Below the pieces are notes generated by a model. That model did no database searches, was not told where the DNA came from, and was given only the letters and a program-made list of their open reading frames with translations. Below, one piece after another: positions 43,637 through 54,800 of a stretch of DNA of 64,000 bases (position 1 is its first letter; every line of letters starts with the position of its first letter). The translations under genes and the position numbers were made by a program. The DNA comes from Chondrinema litorale (GTDB taxonomy: Bacteria > Bacteroidota > Bacteroidia > Cytophagales > Flammeovirgaceae), in NCBI RefSeq assembly GCF_026250525.1, contig NZ_CP111054.1, forward strand, positions 62,001 to 126,000, written 5' to 3'.

Positions 43637-44512
43637 TTATACCTCCTCTTCTTTCTTACCTGTAATCATTTTCCAAAGTCCGCCGCCTACTGATGCAATA
43701 CCTAATAGAATCAGTTTCCAGAACTTTGCTAACACAGCAAAGAAACCTACTTTGGCGAGAATTTTTCCAGCAACCAAACCTCCAATCGTCCAAGAAGCCA
43801 CTTTGTCTATTTCCGGATTAAAATCGGCATACTTGCTTCCCTCTTTAAACTCAACACTGTTAATTACAGGATTGATACTCGCATTTACTTCTGGCATTTC
43901 GCTCATAGAAGCAATTGCATTTATCATAAACATCCCTTTTCTGCCTAATACTCTTAGGTTGTAATTTAGAGTGTTTAAACTATCTCCTTTAAAGTTTAGC
44001 TCTTTTGCCCAGTGCAGAATTTTTTTATTTTTATCATAAAAAGGATCAGATGCCCAACTCACCAACTCAATAGCTTGATAACCTAACTTTTCTCTTTCTG
44101 GGTTTGCAGCTTTTAATTCACTTTGTTGCTCTTCTAGCAGCTCATCATAATCAATATCTTCAGCATCATCATCTTCGATATAACCCACCTCATCGTAACT
44201 GATGCTATAAACCCAACTATCGCTGTTAAGTACTCCTTTTTTGTCTGGAACCAATAAACCAATAACAGTTTCATCTTCTGGATTGCCCCATAAGTCTGTA
44301 AGCACATATTTACTTTGCTCTTTATCCAAAAAGCCAAAACCTTCTGGCACGTGTAAAATCGCATTCCCTGCTTCCAACTCAATTACACCTTTTTGATAAT
44401 TGAGCGATGACTCTATTTCAGCATACATTAAAGCCAAACTGTCCACCTCCTGACTATAACTTTTTAAGTACAGTGATAAAAGGACTGCTACAAGGGTGAA
44501 AACTTTTCTCAT
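43637..44512 (-). CDS. DUF2167 membrane protein
   Basis: 291 residues with a signal peptide (to about 20). The DUF2167 core has LEAGNAILHVPEGFGFLD, WGNPEDETVIGLLVPDK, WVYSISYDEVGYIEDDDAEDIDYDELLEE and LGRKGMFMINAIASMSE. The C-terminal hydrophobic region (about 235-285) is rich in Gly and Lys. DUF2167 proteins are envelope proteins of unknown function, common in marine bacteria. Confidence 0.87.
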   Translation of the reverse strand: MRKVFTLVAVLLSLYLKSYSQEVDSLALMYAEIESSLNYQKGVIELEAGNAILHVPEGFGFLDKEQSKYVLTDLWGNPEDETVIGLLVPDKKGVLNSDSWVYSISYDEVGYIEDDDAEDIDYDELLEEQQSELKAANPEREKLGYQAIELVSWASDPFYDKNKKILHWAKELNFKGDSLNTLNYNLRVLGRKGMFMINAIASMSEMPEVNASINPVINSVEFKEGSKYADFNPEIDKVASWTIGGLVAGKILAKVGFFAVLAKFWKLILLGIASVGGGLWKMITGKKEEEV

Positions 44513-44593
44513 AAGATTAGATAAACGGATTAGAATTTTGTTTTAAAATGATTGATGTTAGTCAATCTTGATTGTTTTAATATTGGTTTTTTA

Positions 44594-44640
44594 AGAAGTT
44601 GTTTCTTTAGGTTACAAAACAAAAACTTTAGACAACTTCT
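44594..44640. repeat. 9-bp inverted repeat upstream of the DUF2167 gene
   Basis: AGAAGTTGT at 44594-44602 pairs with ACAACTTCT at 44632-44640 (29-base loop) in the 213-base gap before the DUF2167 start. It could be an operator or a leader structure; nothing decides this. Confidence 0.4.
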
Positions 44641-44686
44641 AATTAGAACCTTTTTTTATCCTAAAAATTGGCATAAATATGCTATT

Positions 44687-44717
44687 TAAAGCCCATAAAT
44701 GATTATAAATGGGCTTT
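44687..44717. terminator. hairpin terminator after the DUF4132 gene
   Basis: AAAGCCCAT pairs with ATGGGCTTT (12-base loop) 10 bases beyond the DUF4132 stop codon on the minus strand. T-richness is moderate. Confidence 0.65.
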
Positions 44718-44725
44718 TATTTTAT

Positions 44726-47140
44726 TTACAATTGTCTTAGAATTAGTTGATCAGTGATTTTATGATCTTCTGCTAGTAAAAAGGCTTTGCTTAAAATGAT
44801 GGAAATCATTTGATCTCCCTCAAAGGGCAAATACACTTTTTCCTGATCGCTATTTCTATCTGGAACTATACACAAATACTGGTCGTGCGGGCTCATAAGA
44901 ATATTGCCACTCCCCAAATGAATTTTATAAGTTTTCAACTGGCCATCTACAATAAGAAATTTTCCATCGAAACTGCATTGATCACTTATTTTTAATTTAG
45001 GAACCAGTTGCTCTAAAATGCTTTTTCTGGTTTTGGCAATTTCATTTAAATTTCCAAATGAATAGCTGTGCCAGTAAGTATACATGTCGTTGTTGCCGCC
45101 ATCTTGCCAATTGGTATCGTTGCCAATGCTTGTTACACCCACAAACATATCAACATCACGCATCATCTCAGAAAACACGATCTTGGGCACTTCTTCCATC
45201 GCCAATCTTCTATCATCTTGATAAAAGCGCACCTGATCTGTGGATATGTACATAAAAATACCATTGCCAGAAGTTTGGATTCCCTGCAAATTAGAATCTA
45301 CCCAAAACTCTGTAGAAATTCCCCAAGCAGGTATTCGTTTCACGGGTGTATTATGAGAATCCCAGTCACCCATTAGCGAGTAAGACCAACCTCTGTGCTT
45401 GCAAAGTGCCGTAAACTGATGTTGCTTGAGAATATGCGCTGCAAAACGATTTGAATAGTTAAAGGTATTTTTTTCTGCCTCCGTAACCAGATAAATTTCT
45501 CTAAAAGCTTGCTTAAAAGGTTGTTGTATCTGATGCTGATACATAAACGCTCTCCATTGGCTAATTTCCGTTTCTTTGCTGTGTATCGGGTGCCAAAGTT
45601 GTATTTCAGTATCTTCTGAAATCTTTACTTCTTCGTTTAATGCATTTACAAATTTGCCATCCAAATAAATAAAAGCATTAGATTGCTCTCCTGTGTTGGC
45701 AACCCAAATTAACTTTTGCGCTAGAAAACCAATAAATGCATGATTTAGATAACGCTTTTGCCAGATTGCATACGACCAGCGTCTCTTTTTAAGATAAAGT
45801 TCTTCAATACGATCTCTTTGTGCTATCAAAATTTCCTGAATCTCTTTTCTCAGCTCTTGTATCCTCTTCACATCGGCTTTCTTTTCTGTTCTCAAAATCT
45901 TGGGTATCGATTTCTGGCTTTTACCATTGCTGTTTTGCCAACCCAAACTCACTTTTTTAAGCGATTCTATTTTAATTTCGGCGGTGAAAGATTGCTTCTC
46001 AAATGCTTCGGAATAGGTAAAATCTTCACCTAATCCATAACTCGGAACTGCGATTTCTTCAATTTCCTCTTTATCCATTCCTCCTGCTTCGGCCATTTCT
46101 TTGAGCAACCGCTCAACATGACTTTGTACTGATGGATATTTGGTTTTCATTTTTACTTTGGTGATGAAAAACACGCCTGTTTCTGCTGGCAACATTGAGA
46201 ATGTATACAAACCAGCATTTCCAATTTTTACAGACAAAGCGCCATGACCTCTAATCTTTTTGAAAGACAGATGACATATTTCTTCAATCTTGGCAGAAAG
46301 TTTATCATCGTTAATTAAAGCACAAAGCCAAATAGCACCTCTTACAATTTGTATGTTCTTTTCACCAAAAAAGTAATAGCTATCTATTTCTTTCCAATAT
46401 TTATGGATGCTACCAAGGGTTGATATGGTGATATCAAACCAAACATGAATAATTTCTTGTAGATAGTCGTCTTTTCGCTCTTTTAATAGCTTTTCGGCTT
46501 CTTTTAACCATTTTTTTGTTGGCTTTGAATTACCAGAGCCTTTCAATAAAAATTGGATTACAGGCTCTATTTTAGCGTAGTCTTGCGAAGCTAAATAATG
46601 GCCAAGCGCATCATTGCCTTCAAAAAGTGTAGTACTTTTATCGCTCAGCAAAATGGCAATTCTCCTATTAATTTTTTCTTCTTCTGCACCAAAGTATCTT
46701 CTTTCAGTTATAACTAATTCTTTTAAAAGCACTTCCACTTCATTTGTTAAACCATTCTCCTGTATTTCTTTTTCAAAAACATCTAATAATAGCTGATAAG
46801 GCAATTGATACTGATACTCGTTATCTGCACCTATAAATGCATGCGTTAAATCTCTGAGGTGCTGATAACTGTACTTGTATTCTGATTTTAAGAACACACG
46901 CAACAGCTCATGGATTTTCTTTACCGAATAGTAAACAGTTGGCTTTACCTGAATATAGTTGAGCAAACTGTATAGAAACTCAAGCTTTTCTTCTTCGGTA
47001 TTAGCCTTTTCAAAAGCATGGTTCATTGAAATTTTGTGCTTTAATAATTGATCGATTACGACTTCATAATTTGTTTGTTCGTTGTTATTTGGCTGAGAAT
47101 TTCTTTGCAGTTGAAATTTTTTGATTCTAGACGGGGTCAT
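44726..47140 (-). CDS. DUF4132-domain protein
   Basis: 804 residues, cytoplasmic (no signal). A helical, HEAT-like N-terminal half (about 30-370) leads to a basic helical section (about 420-460) and a C-terminal DUF4132-like domain with ISQWRAFMYQHQIQQPFKQ, REIYLVTEAEK, YSNRFAAHILKQHQFTALCKHRGW and later SDQCSFDGKFLIVDGQLKTYKIHLGSGNI. DUF4132 proteins are large, often linked to WGR domains, with no agreed function. There is no WGR domain here. Confidence 0.75.
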   Translation of the reverse strand: MTPSRIKKFQLQRNSQPNNNEQTNYEVVIDQLLKHKISMNHAFEKANTEEEKLEFLYSLLNYIQVKPTVYYSVKKIHELLRVFLKSEYKYSYQHLRDLTHAFIGADNEYQYQLPYQLLLDVFEKEIQENGLTNEVEVLLKELVITERRYFGAEEEKINRRIAILLSDKSTTLFEGNDALGHYLASQDYAKIEPVIQFLLKGSGNSKPTKKWLKEAEKLLKERKDDYLQEIIHVWFDITISTLGSIHKYWKEIDSYYFFGEKNIQIVRGAIWLCALINDDKLSAKIEEICHLSFKKIRGHGALSVKIGNAGLYTFSMLPAETGVFFITKVKMKTKYPSVQSHVERLLKEMAEAGGMDKEEIEEIAVPSYGLGEDFTYSEAFEKQSFTAEIKIESLKKVSLGWQNSNGKSQKSIPKILRTEKKADVKRIQELRKEIQEILIAQRDRIEELYLKKRRWSYAIWQKRYLNHAFIGFLAQKLIWVANTGEQSNAFIYLDGKFVNALNEEVKISEDTEIQLWHPIHSKETEISQWRAFMYQHQIQQPFKQAFREIYLVTEAEKNTFNYSNRFAAHILKQHQFTALCKHRGWSYSLMGDWDSHNTPVKRIPAWGISTEFWVDSNLQGIQTSGNGIFMYISTDQVRFYQDDRRLAMEEVPKIVFSEMMRDVDMFVGVTSIGNDTNWQDGGNNDMYTYWHSYSFGNLNEIAKTRKSILEQLVPKLKISDQCSFDGKFLIVDGQLKTYKIHLGSGNILMSPHDQYLCIVPDRNSDQEKVYLPFEGDQMISIILSKAFLLAEDHKITDQLILRQL

Positions 47141-47358
47141 TTTTTTAAAGCAGGTTTTGTTAAAAAAGGAATATTGTTAGTCGTGCCCATTAGAAACCCA
47201 TGCTGAGGATTTTATTCAGACATCCACTCTAAAAAAATCGTAACCACCAAATTGATAAGAAACAGAACCTCTATTGGAAATAGGTTGACAAGAAATAAAT
47301 AAGGAAAAAAATCGTGAGCCGATAGCTCTTGTGACATGTTAGGTTTTGCATACATAAT

Positions 47359-47400
47359 CTGACTATTTAAATGTTTTATATGGCAATTTTAAATAGTCAG
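47359..47400. repeat. perfect 13-bp inverted repeat
   Basis: CTGACTATTTAAA (47359-47371) and TTTAAATAGTCAG (47388-47400) enclose 16 bases, 31 bases beyond the stop of the interrupted small gene. It may be that gene's terminator, though it lacks a T-run; a relic of a mobile element is a less likely alternative. Confidence 0.5.
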
Positions 47401-47430
47401 ACCGTACGCTATTTGAGGTGTGAAAAATTT

Positions 47431-47871
47431 TCAGGATTTTTTATTCTGATATTCGTTCAACTTGTTACTAAGCTTTTGAAATTCTTTGTGATTCTTCTCC
47501 TGCTCTACGCCCTTCATGTATTGTCTAGCTCCATAAAGCACTAAACCAAAAGGCAAAATAAATAAACCACCAAACTCTTTAGCTGCTCCTATACTCATAA
47601 TGGAGAAGATGATCCCACCAAAGAAAATAAACTTACCAAGCGATTTATTCTTTTCGTAGTTAACAGGGTCTCCTACTTCTTCATCGCCAGAAACTTTCAA
47701 CTTTTGCTCAAGATGTTGTTCTTTCTTCCCTTCTTCTTCCTCAAAGTTTTCGCAAAATTCTTCAAAGTCGGCATGCTTATCTGTGAGCTAACAAACCAAG
47801 CCTATTTTAGGATTAGCCTTTCTTAAAACACAAATTCTACAAAAGGCCAAGTGTTCTTGTCTGGTCGTCAT
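47431..47871 (-). pseudogene. small Cys-rich membrane protein gene interrupted by an amber codon
   Basis: From ATG at 47871 the frame reads MTTRQEHLAFCRICVLRK, then GLVC, then TAG at 47790-47788, then LTDKHADFEEFCENFEEEE and on without further break to 47431. The two halves share one frame (147 codons including the terminal stop). Both halves look like one known Bacteroidota small-protein pattern: C-x2-C, later GLxC-x-LT and F-x2-C-x2-F, followed by two membrane helices (here about residues 80-122). The stop replaces the residue between Cys and Leu. It starts 5 bases after the preceding secreted-protein gene. A TTG at 47700 could restart the membrane part. Confidence 0.75.
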
Positions 47872-47876
47872 ACCAC

Positions 47877-48803
47877 TTATTTGAAGTGTAAAGTCTGTGT
47901 CAATTCTCTAAACACTTCTACATCAAACTCTTCGCCACCGGATATGCCCTGCAAAACTACTTGTACTTTATCTTCCGCTACAACTTGAATGTAAATATTC
48001 AGCATCTTGCCTTCCATGGTAGATTTAGCGATTATTTCGTACCCCGTATAATCGTTGATATTATGCTCTTCGCTACTAATTATTTCGATGTCGGTAATGC
48101 CTTTTTCTTTGAGACCATTTAGCATAAGCTCACAAGTGGCAGATGGTGTGGTAAGTCCATCAGACGGCAAAGGAATCGCCAACAACATAGTTGTATTTTG
48201 AATATTTTCTGTGACTCCATCGGGTGTAAAAATAAACATATTGGCATTTGCTTGCGCGAACTTCAAAGTTGTTTCGCTATCATCTAATGTGAAAGGCGCA
48301 TTTGCCATATAGTCTATTTCCATCTCTTTCTGATACTGCGTTGAAAGCAAGGCTGTTTTCATTGCTGCATCCATATTTTCATCTACTCCCGGATTTACAC
48401 CAATGAGCATAACAGAAAAAGTACTATCGCCAAAAACTAGATTATGCGTTTTAGAGGTCTCATCATCTACACTTTGCAGACAAAAATATTTGGCAGGATA
48501 TCCATTTAACTCTAACTCTTCTAAATCCATCATTTTTATACCTTTAGTTTCAAATTTTTCTTTTGAAACATTTTCGGTACTAGAGAAATAATTGCCAGGA
48601 TTAACTTCCATCACGTTAATTGCGCCTTCCTCCCCTATTTGGAATCCGTTAAAACCGATTCCGGGAACTGCTCCTTCTGGCGGAATCATCCACACACGAG
48701 TTCCACTTACCAATTGATGTTTTTCAGTTAGTTCACTTTGAGCCAATAAGCCAGTTGCTGCAATTACACTCAGCAAAAGTGTAATTATAATCTTGTTTGC
48801 CAT
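47877..48803 (-). CDS. secreted protein of unknown function (308 aa)
   Basis: It is not recognised. A signal peptide of about 21 residues (ending LLAQ) is followed by about 287 residues in two similar-sized parts. The first contains VWMIPPEGAVPGIGFNGFQ and an NLVFGDSTFSVMLIGV section, the second NDYTGYEIIAKSTMEGKMLNIYIQVVAEDKVQVVLQGIS. The duplicated look resembles small periplasmic beta/alpha (PsbP/DcrB-like) domains, but I cannot confirm it. It lies 18 bases after the giant LRR/MopE gene. Confidence 0.65.
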   Translation of the reverse strand: MANKIIITLLLSVIAATGLLAQSELTEKHQLVSGTRVWMIPPEGAVPGIGFNGFQIGEEGAINVMEVNPGNYFSSTENVSKEKFETKGIKMMDLEELELNGYPAKYFCLQSVDDETSKTHNLVFGDSTFSVMLIGVNPGVDENMDAAMKTALLSTQYQKEMEIDYMANAPFTLDDSETTLKFAQANANMFIFTPDGVTENIQNTTMLLAIPLPSDGLTTPSATCELMLNGLKEKGITDIEIISSEEHNINDYTGYEIIAKSTMEGKMLNIYIQVVAEDKVQVVLQGISGGEEFDVEVFRELTQTLHFK

Positions 48804-48821
48804 GTTTGTTGGGTTCGTTAG

Positions 48822-51800
48822 TTAATTTTTTACAACTTTCCAGTTTGCAATGCCATCACTACTAACTAGATTAATGATATAAATACCTCTTGCTAGTTCA
48901 TCCATTTTCAACTCAAATGTAGTTTTATTTCCTGAATATGCTTGTTCTTTTATTTTCCTACCTGATGCATTCATGATGCTGATATTCACATCGGTAATAC
49001 TTTGATTTAGCTCTACAATGAGTAAGCTAGTTACAGGATTAGGATAAATGGTTATCCCTTTTTGAAGTAGCATATCTGAAATGCCAGTTACTGATTCTAC
49101 GATAGAAGAGATTTTTTCATCACCAATAATCACAAATATCTGAATCGTAGAATTTTCATTTTCTAATGAGACCTGAGAACTGTTTAAATCTATAATTTTA
49201 CCGTTATAATCTGCTTTTATTACGTACTCCCCAGTATATAAGCCTTCTAATCTAAACCAACCAGTTTCATCAGAAATTGCATTTGCAGCTATTTCTCCTG
49301 TACTTTCATACTCAGCATAAACAGGCACATTGGGTAGTGGTATACCTTCTTCTAGACTTTGATAAACTCTTCCCCCGCTGTTTCCTTCTTGCAATAATGC
49401 AAAACCTTCAATTGTACAACTACCTTGATTAGTACTAGACTTTGTTAAAACCTCTATAAGGATAGATGTGTTTTTACTTAATGAAATCGGTGTAGCTTCT
49501 GAAAGTAACAGTACATTACCAGAATAGGTAGTTAGCAAATTAGGGTGAAGTGTAGAATCTGGGATTACTTTAACAACATAGTTACCTTCTTCTATATCTT
49601 CAAAAACAGTAGAAGTATTATCCCAGCTCTTTTCAGCTATTACTTCAAAACCAGTCGCTATACTATAAAGAACTATATTTGCTGATGAAATTTGTTGATT
49701 ATCTTTTGCCCTTAAAGAGACTCCAATTTTATAGCTAACAACTTGATCTTCTATAATTCCATCGCAGTTATTATCTAATCCATCTAATAGTTCTTCAGCC
49801 CCTGGGTAAATTGTATTGTTTGTATCATCGCAATCGGTATTATCTAACACATAGCCCTCTGGTTGCTCGCAAGCTTGAATGCTTGAACTTGCATCTCCAT
49901 AGCCGTCCCCATCAACATCTGCGTGCCATACTTTCTCTGGGTTAACAGTCGCATCTGTATCATCACAATCGCTGTCATTTGCCACATAACCTGCTGGCTG
50001 TTCACAGGATTGGATGCTTGAATTCGCATTTCCGTAACCATCGCCATCTATATCTGCATACCATGTACCCATTTCAGTGGCACCTTCATCTATTTCGCCA
50101 TCACAATCGTTATCCAAACCATCACACAACTCTACTGCATTTGGATATACAGTCTTGTTTGAATCATCGCAATCAGTATTATCTAATACATAGCCCTCAG
50201 GCTGTTCGCAAGCTTGAATGCTTGAACTTCCATTTCCGTAGCCGTCCCCATCTACATCTGCATACCACACTTTCTCTGGATTAATAGTGGCATCTGTATC
50301 ATCACAGTCGCTGTCATTTGCCACATAACCTGCTGGCTGTTCACAGGATTGAATACTTGAACTTCCATTCCCATAGCCGTCTCCATCTAAATCTAAATAC
50401 CATGTACCCATTTCCGTGGCACCTTCGTCTATTTCACCATCACAATCATTATCTAAACCATCACACAACTCTACTGCATTTGGATATACAGTCTTGTTTG
50501 AATCATCGCAATCAGTATTATCTAACACATAGCCTTCTGGTTGCTCGCAAGCTTGAATGCTTGAACTTGTATTTCCGTAGCCGTCCCCATCTACATCTGC
50601 ATACCACACTTTCTCTGGATTAATAGTGGCATCTGCATCGTTACAATCGCTGTCATTGGCAACATAACCTGCTGGCTGGTCACAGGATTCTATGCTTGCT
50701 GATGGATTTCCATAGCCGTCTCCGTCTGTATCTGCATACCATGTGCCCATCTCCGTGGCACCTTCGTCTATTTCACCATCACAATCGTTATCCAAACCAT
50801 CACACAACTCTACTGCATTAGGATATACAGTCTTGTTTGAATCATCGCAATCAGTATTATCTAACACATAGCCCTCTGGTTGCTCGCATGATTGGATACT
50901 TGAGCTTGCATTTCCATAACCATCGCCATCTACATCTGCATACCACACCTTCTCTGGATTAATAGTGGCATCTGCATCGTTACAATCGCTGTCATTGGCA
51001 ACATAACCTTCTGGCTGTTCGCAGGATTCTATGCTTGCTGATGGATTTCCATAGCCGTCTCCGTCTGAATCTGCATACCACGTACCCATCTCTGTGGCAC
51101 CTTCATCTATTTCGCCATCACAATCATTATCCAAACCATCACACAACTCCACTGCATTAGGATATACAGTCTTGTTTGTATCATCGCAGTCTGTATTATC
51201 TAACACATAGCCTTCTGGTTGTTCGCATGACTGGGTACTTGAACTTGCATTTCCATAACCATCGCCATCTACATCTGCATACCACACTTTTTCAGGGTTG
51301 ATAGCTGCATCTGCATCATCACAATCACTGTCATTGGCAACATAACCTTCTGGTTGTTCACACGATTCTATGCTTGCTAATGGGTTTCCATAGCCGTCTC
51401 CGTCTGAATCTGCATACCATGTGCCCATCTCTGTGGCACCTTCGTCTATTTCGCCATCACAATCATTATCCAAACCATCACACAACTCTACTGCATTTGG
51501 ATATACAGTCTTGTTTGAATCATCGCAGTCTGTATTATCTAACACATAGCCCTCTGGTTGCTCGCATGATTGGATACTTGAGCTTGCATTTCCATAGCCA
51601 TCTCCGTCTGTATCTGCATACCACACTTTCTCTGGATTCACAGTTGCATCTGTATCATCGCAATCAGTGTTATCTAACACATAGCCTTCTGGCTGATCTG
51701 TTGCTTCTACAATACTATCTGCATTTCCATAGCCATCGCCATCTGTATCAGCATACCAGATCGTTTTATCACAGTTATCACTAAAACTTGTTTGTTCATC

Positions 51801-54800
51801 AAAAAGCCAAGTTTCTGTAGGTGTAAAACCTTCATCTATCTGTATGCAATTTAAGCTTGGGTTTTCAGTAAAATATGCCTCATACATTGATGTGTTACTA
51901 CCATTTGCCAAATTAAGGGAGGTCAATAGATTATTGGAGCAATCCAAATATCTCATACTAGTATTTTGAGATAAATCAATATTAGTTAATTGATTGCCAG
52001 AACACATAAGTGTTGAAAGTAATAGGTTATTTGATACATCTAAATCCTCAAATAAATTATCTTTTATATAGAAAAAACTTAAAAGCTTATTATTTGATAC
52101 ATCAATTGATGAAATCTGATTATTATAACATGTTAAGTTTTTTAATGCAATATTCTCAGATACATCTATTGACTTCAACTCATTACTATGACAATTCACA
52201 TCAGTTAATGCTATATTTTGACGAATGTCTAATTTTGATATTTGATTATTATCACATTCTAACTTTACTAATTCAGTTATTTTTGATAAATCTAATGAAG
52301 TCAATTGATTTTCAGCGCAATCCAGTGTCCTTAATAATATATTATTTGATACATCTATTGATGTAAGTTTATTATTAGAACAATTCAATGAACTAAGAGA
52401 AGTATTATTTGATACATCTATTGATGAAATCTGATTATCTGTAAAACTTAATTGCTTTAAGATATAATTATTTGATACATCCAATGATGCCAATAGATTA
52501 CTATAACAAGATATTGTAGTAAGTAACGAATTGTTAGAAACATCTAATTTAGACAATTGATTACTCGAACAATATAATGTTTCAAGCAATTCATTATTTG
52601 TAATATCTAAAGAATTTAATTGGTTATGTCTTAAATCTAAGTATTCTAATTTTTCACAACCAGAAATATTTATTGAATTCAACTCATTAGAAAGAGAAAC
52701 TATATCTGTTAATTGAGTATTTTGAGATGCATTTAGTGATGTTAATTTATTTTCACTAAAGTCTAGAGAATATAAATCTATATTTTGAGAGATATCTAAT
52801 GTTTCAATAAAGTTGTTGTTGCATCTTAACACAAGCAATTTCACATTTTGAGTTACATCTAATGATGTTAAATTATTATTTGAGCAATAAAGTCTTTTTA
52901 TAGATATAAACTCTTCTATACCTGTTAAATCTGAAATATTTTTGTTGCTTACATCCAATGTCCCTTCATATGCATGAGCCTCAAAACGTTGGATTTCTCC
53001 ATCTCTATCTGTATTTATAGAATAGTCATTTACAAGAATTTGCTTAAAATTTGCGTCGGGGATTTCTACTATTTCTTGATTTATGGAACTACAATCTGAG
53101 TTATAAGAAAACTCTAAATGGTCCCAATCATCAGGAGGGGTAAAACCTTCATCTATTTGTATACATCTCAATTGAGGGTTATCAGTTGCCCATAAATATT
53201 CGATTGCACTGTTATTACCATTAGCTATGTTTAATGATCTTAAATCATTCTTAACACAAGTAATATTTTTTAATAATGGATTTTTTGATAAATCTAAATT
53301 TACTAGCTGATTTTCAGAAGAGTAAAAACTATTTAATAATACATTATTTGACACATCTATCTCTGTAAGTTGATTTTGATCAAAAGACAATTCTCGTAAT
53401 TCAATATTTTTACTTAAATCTAGTTTATTAAGCTGATTATCACCTAGGTATAAGCTTTCAAGCAAAACATTTTCACTCACATCTAACTCACTTAAAAAAT
53501 TTCCAACACAGTACAAATCTGTCAAATTAATATTTCCTGAAATATCTAATGAAGTAAATTTATTCCTTGAACATCTTAAGGAAGACAAATTGATATTTTT
53601 AGAGATATTCAGTGAAGATATTTTGTTATCAAATAATATTAAATCAGTTAGAGCTATATTATATGATAGATCTAAACTTACTATTTGATTATCGTAACTT
53701 TTTAAAATTTTTAGTTTCGTATTATTAGATAAATCAATAACTTCAAATTTACTCTCATAACAAGATAATTCTTCTAATTCAGTATTATTAGATAAATCAA
53801 CTTTCACTAATTGACTTCCTCCAAGACTAAGTACTTGCAGAGCTTTGTTATTAGATAGATTGAGTTCTTTCAATTGACTACCCACACAATGGAAAGTTAT
53901 TAAAGAAGTAAACTCCTCTATACCTGTTAGGTCTTCAACTAATGTGTTACTTATATTTATACTTTCAAAATACTCATTGGCTTCTGCAAGTTGTATTTCA
54001 CTATCTCCATTTACATTTATATATTCATCCCCAACAAGAATGGATTTAAAAACTGGATCAGGAATATTTACAGTTTTACTACAATCATTACTAAAACTAG
54101 CATGTTCACCTTTTACCCAAGTCTCAGGCGGCACAAAGCCTTCGTCAATTTGAATACACCTTAAAAAATAATTTCCTTTTACATCAACTTCTTCAAGAAT
54201 ACTGTTACTGCCATTTGCAAGATTTAGATATCTCAAATCATTATATTGACACTCTAAAGATTTAAGCAAAGTATTTGCAGAAATATCTAATCCCGATATT
54301 TGATGATTTCCAGCACAGTTTAAATAACTTAAAGAGATATTTTTAGAAACATCTAAACTTGAAAGTTGATTGCCTCTACATTCTAATCTAACAAGAAATG
54401 TATTCTTTGTTACATCTAATTTCTCAATATTATTATTGTAACAATCTAGTTCTGTCAAGAATATATTAGAAGATAAGTCTAATAAATCAATCTGATTCTC
54501 ACTACAATCTAATATTTTGAGCTTTGAATTTTGAGATATATTTAAACTTTTAATTTGATTAAACCTAAATCTTAATTTAGATAATTCAATGTTTTTTGAA
54601 ACATCCAAACTTTTAATTTGATTATTGTAACAGTATAAAAGTTCTAATGCTGTATTTTCGGAAACATCTAAACTTTCTAATAAATTTTCTGTACAATCTA
54701 AATATGTTAAAGATTTGTTTTGTGATAGATTTATATCTCTTATACTATTATTCCCACAATATAATTCTTTTAAAGCTACATTCTGAGACAAATCAAGTGA

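Noticed and set aside
47359..47400. Inverted repeat as insertion-sequence ends
   Set aside because: Only 16 bases lie between the arms, and there is no transposase or target duplication nearby.
47788..47790. The in-frame TAG as a recoded amino acid (pyrrolysine-like)
   Set aside because: There is no sign of a recoding system in the window, and Bacteroidota are not known for it; a mutation or read error is simpler.
49750..51765. Tandem repeats as a CRISPR array
   Set aside because: The 339-bp period, continuous coding frame and lack of unique spacers exclude CRISPR.
49979..51784. Repetitive plus-strand frames rich in His, Leu and Tyr
   Set aside because: They are antisense shadows of the 339-bp MopE-like coding repeat and repeat only because the sense strand does.
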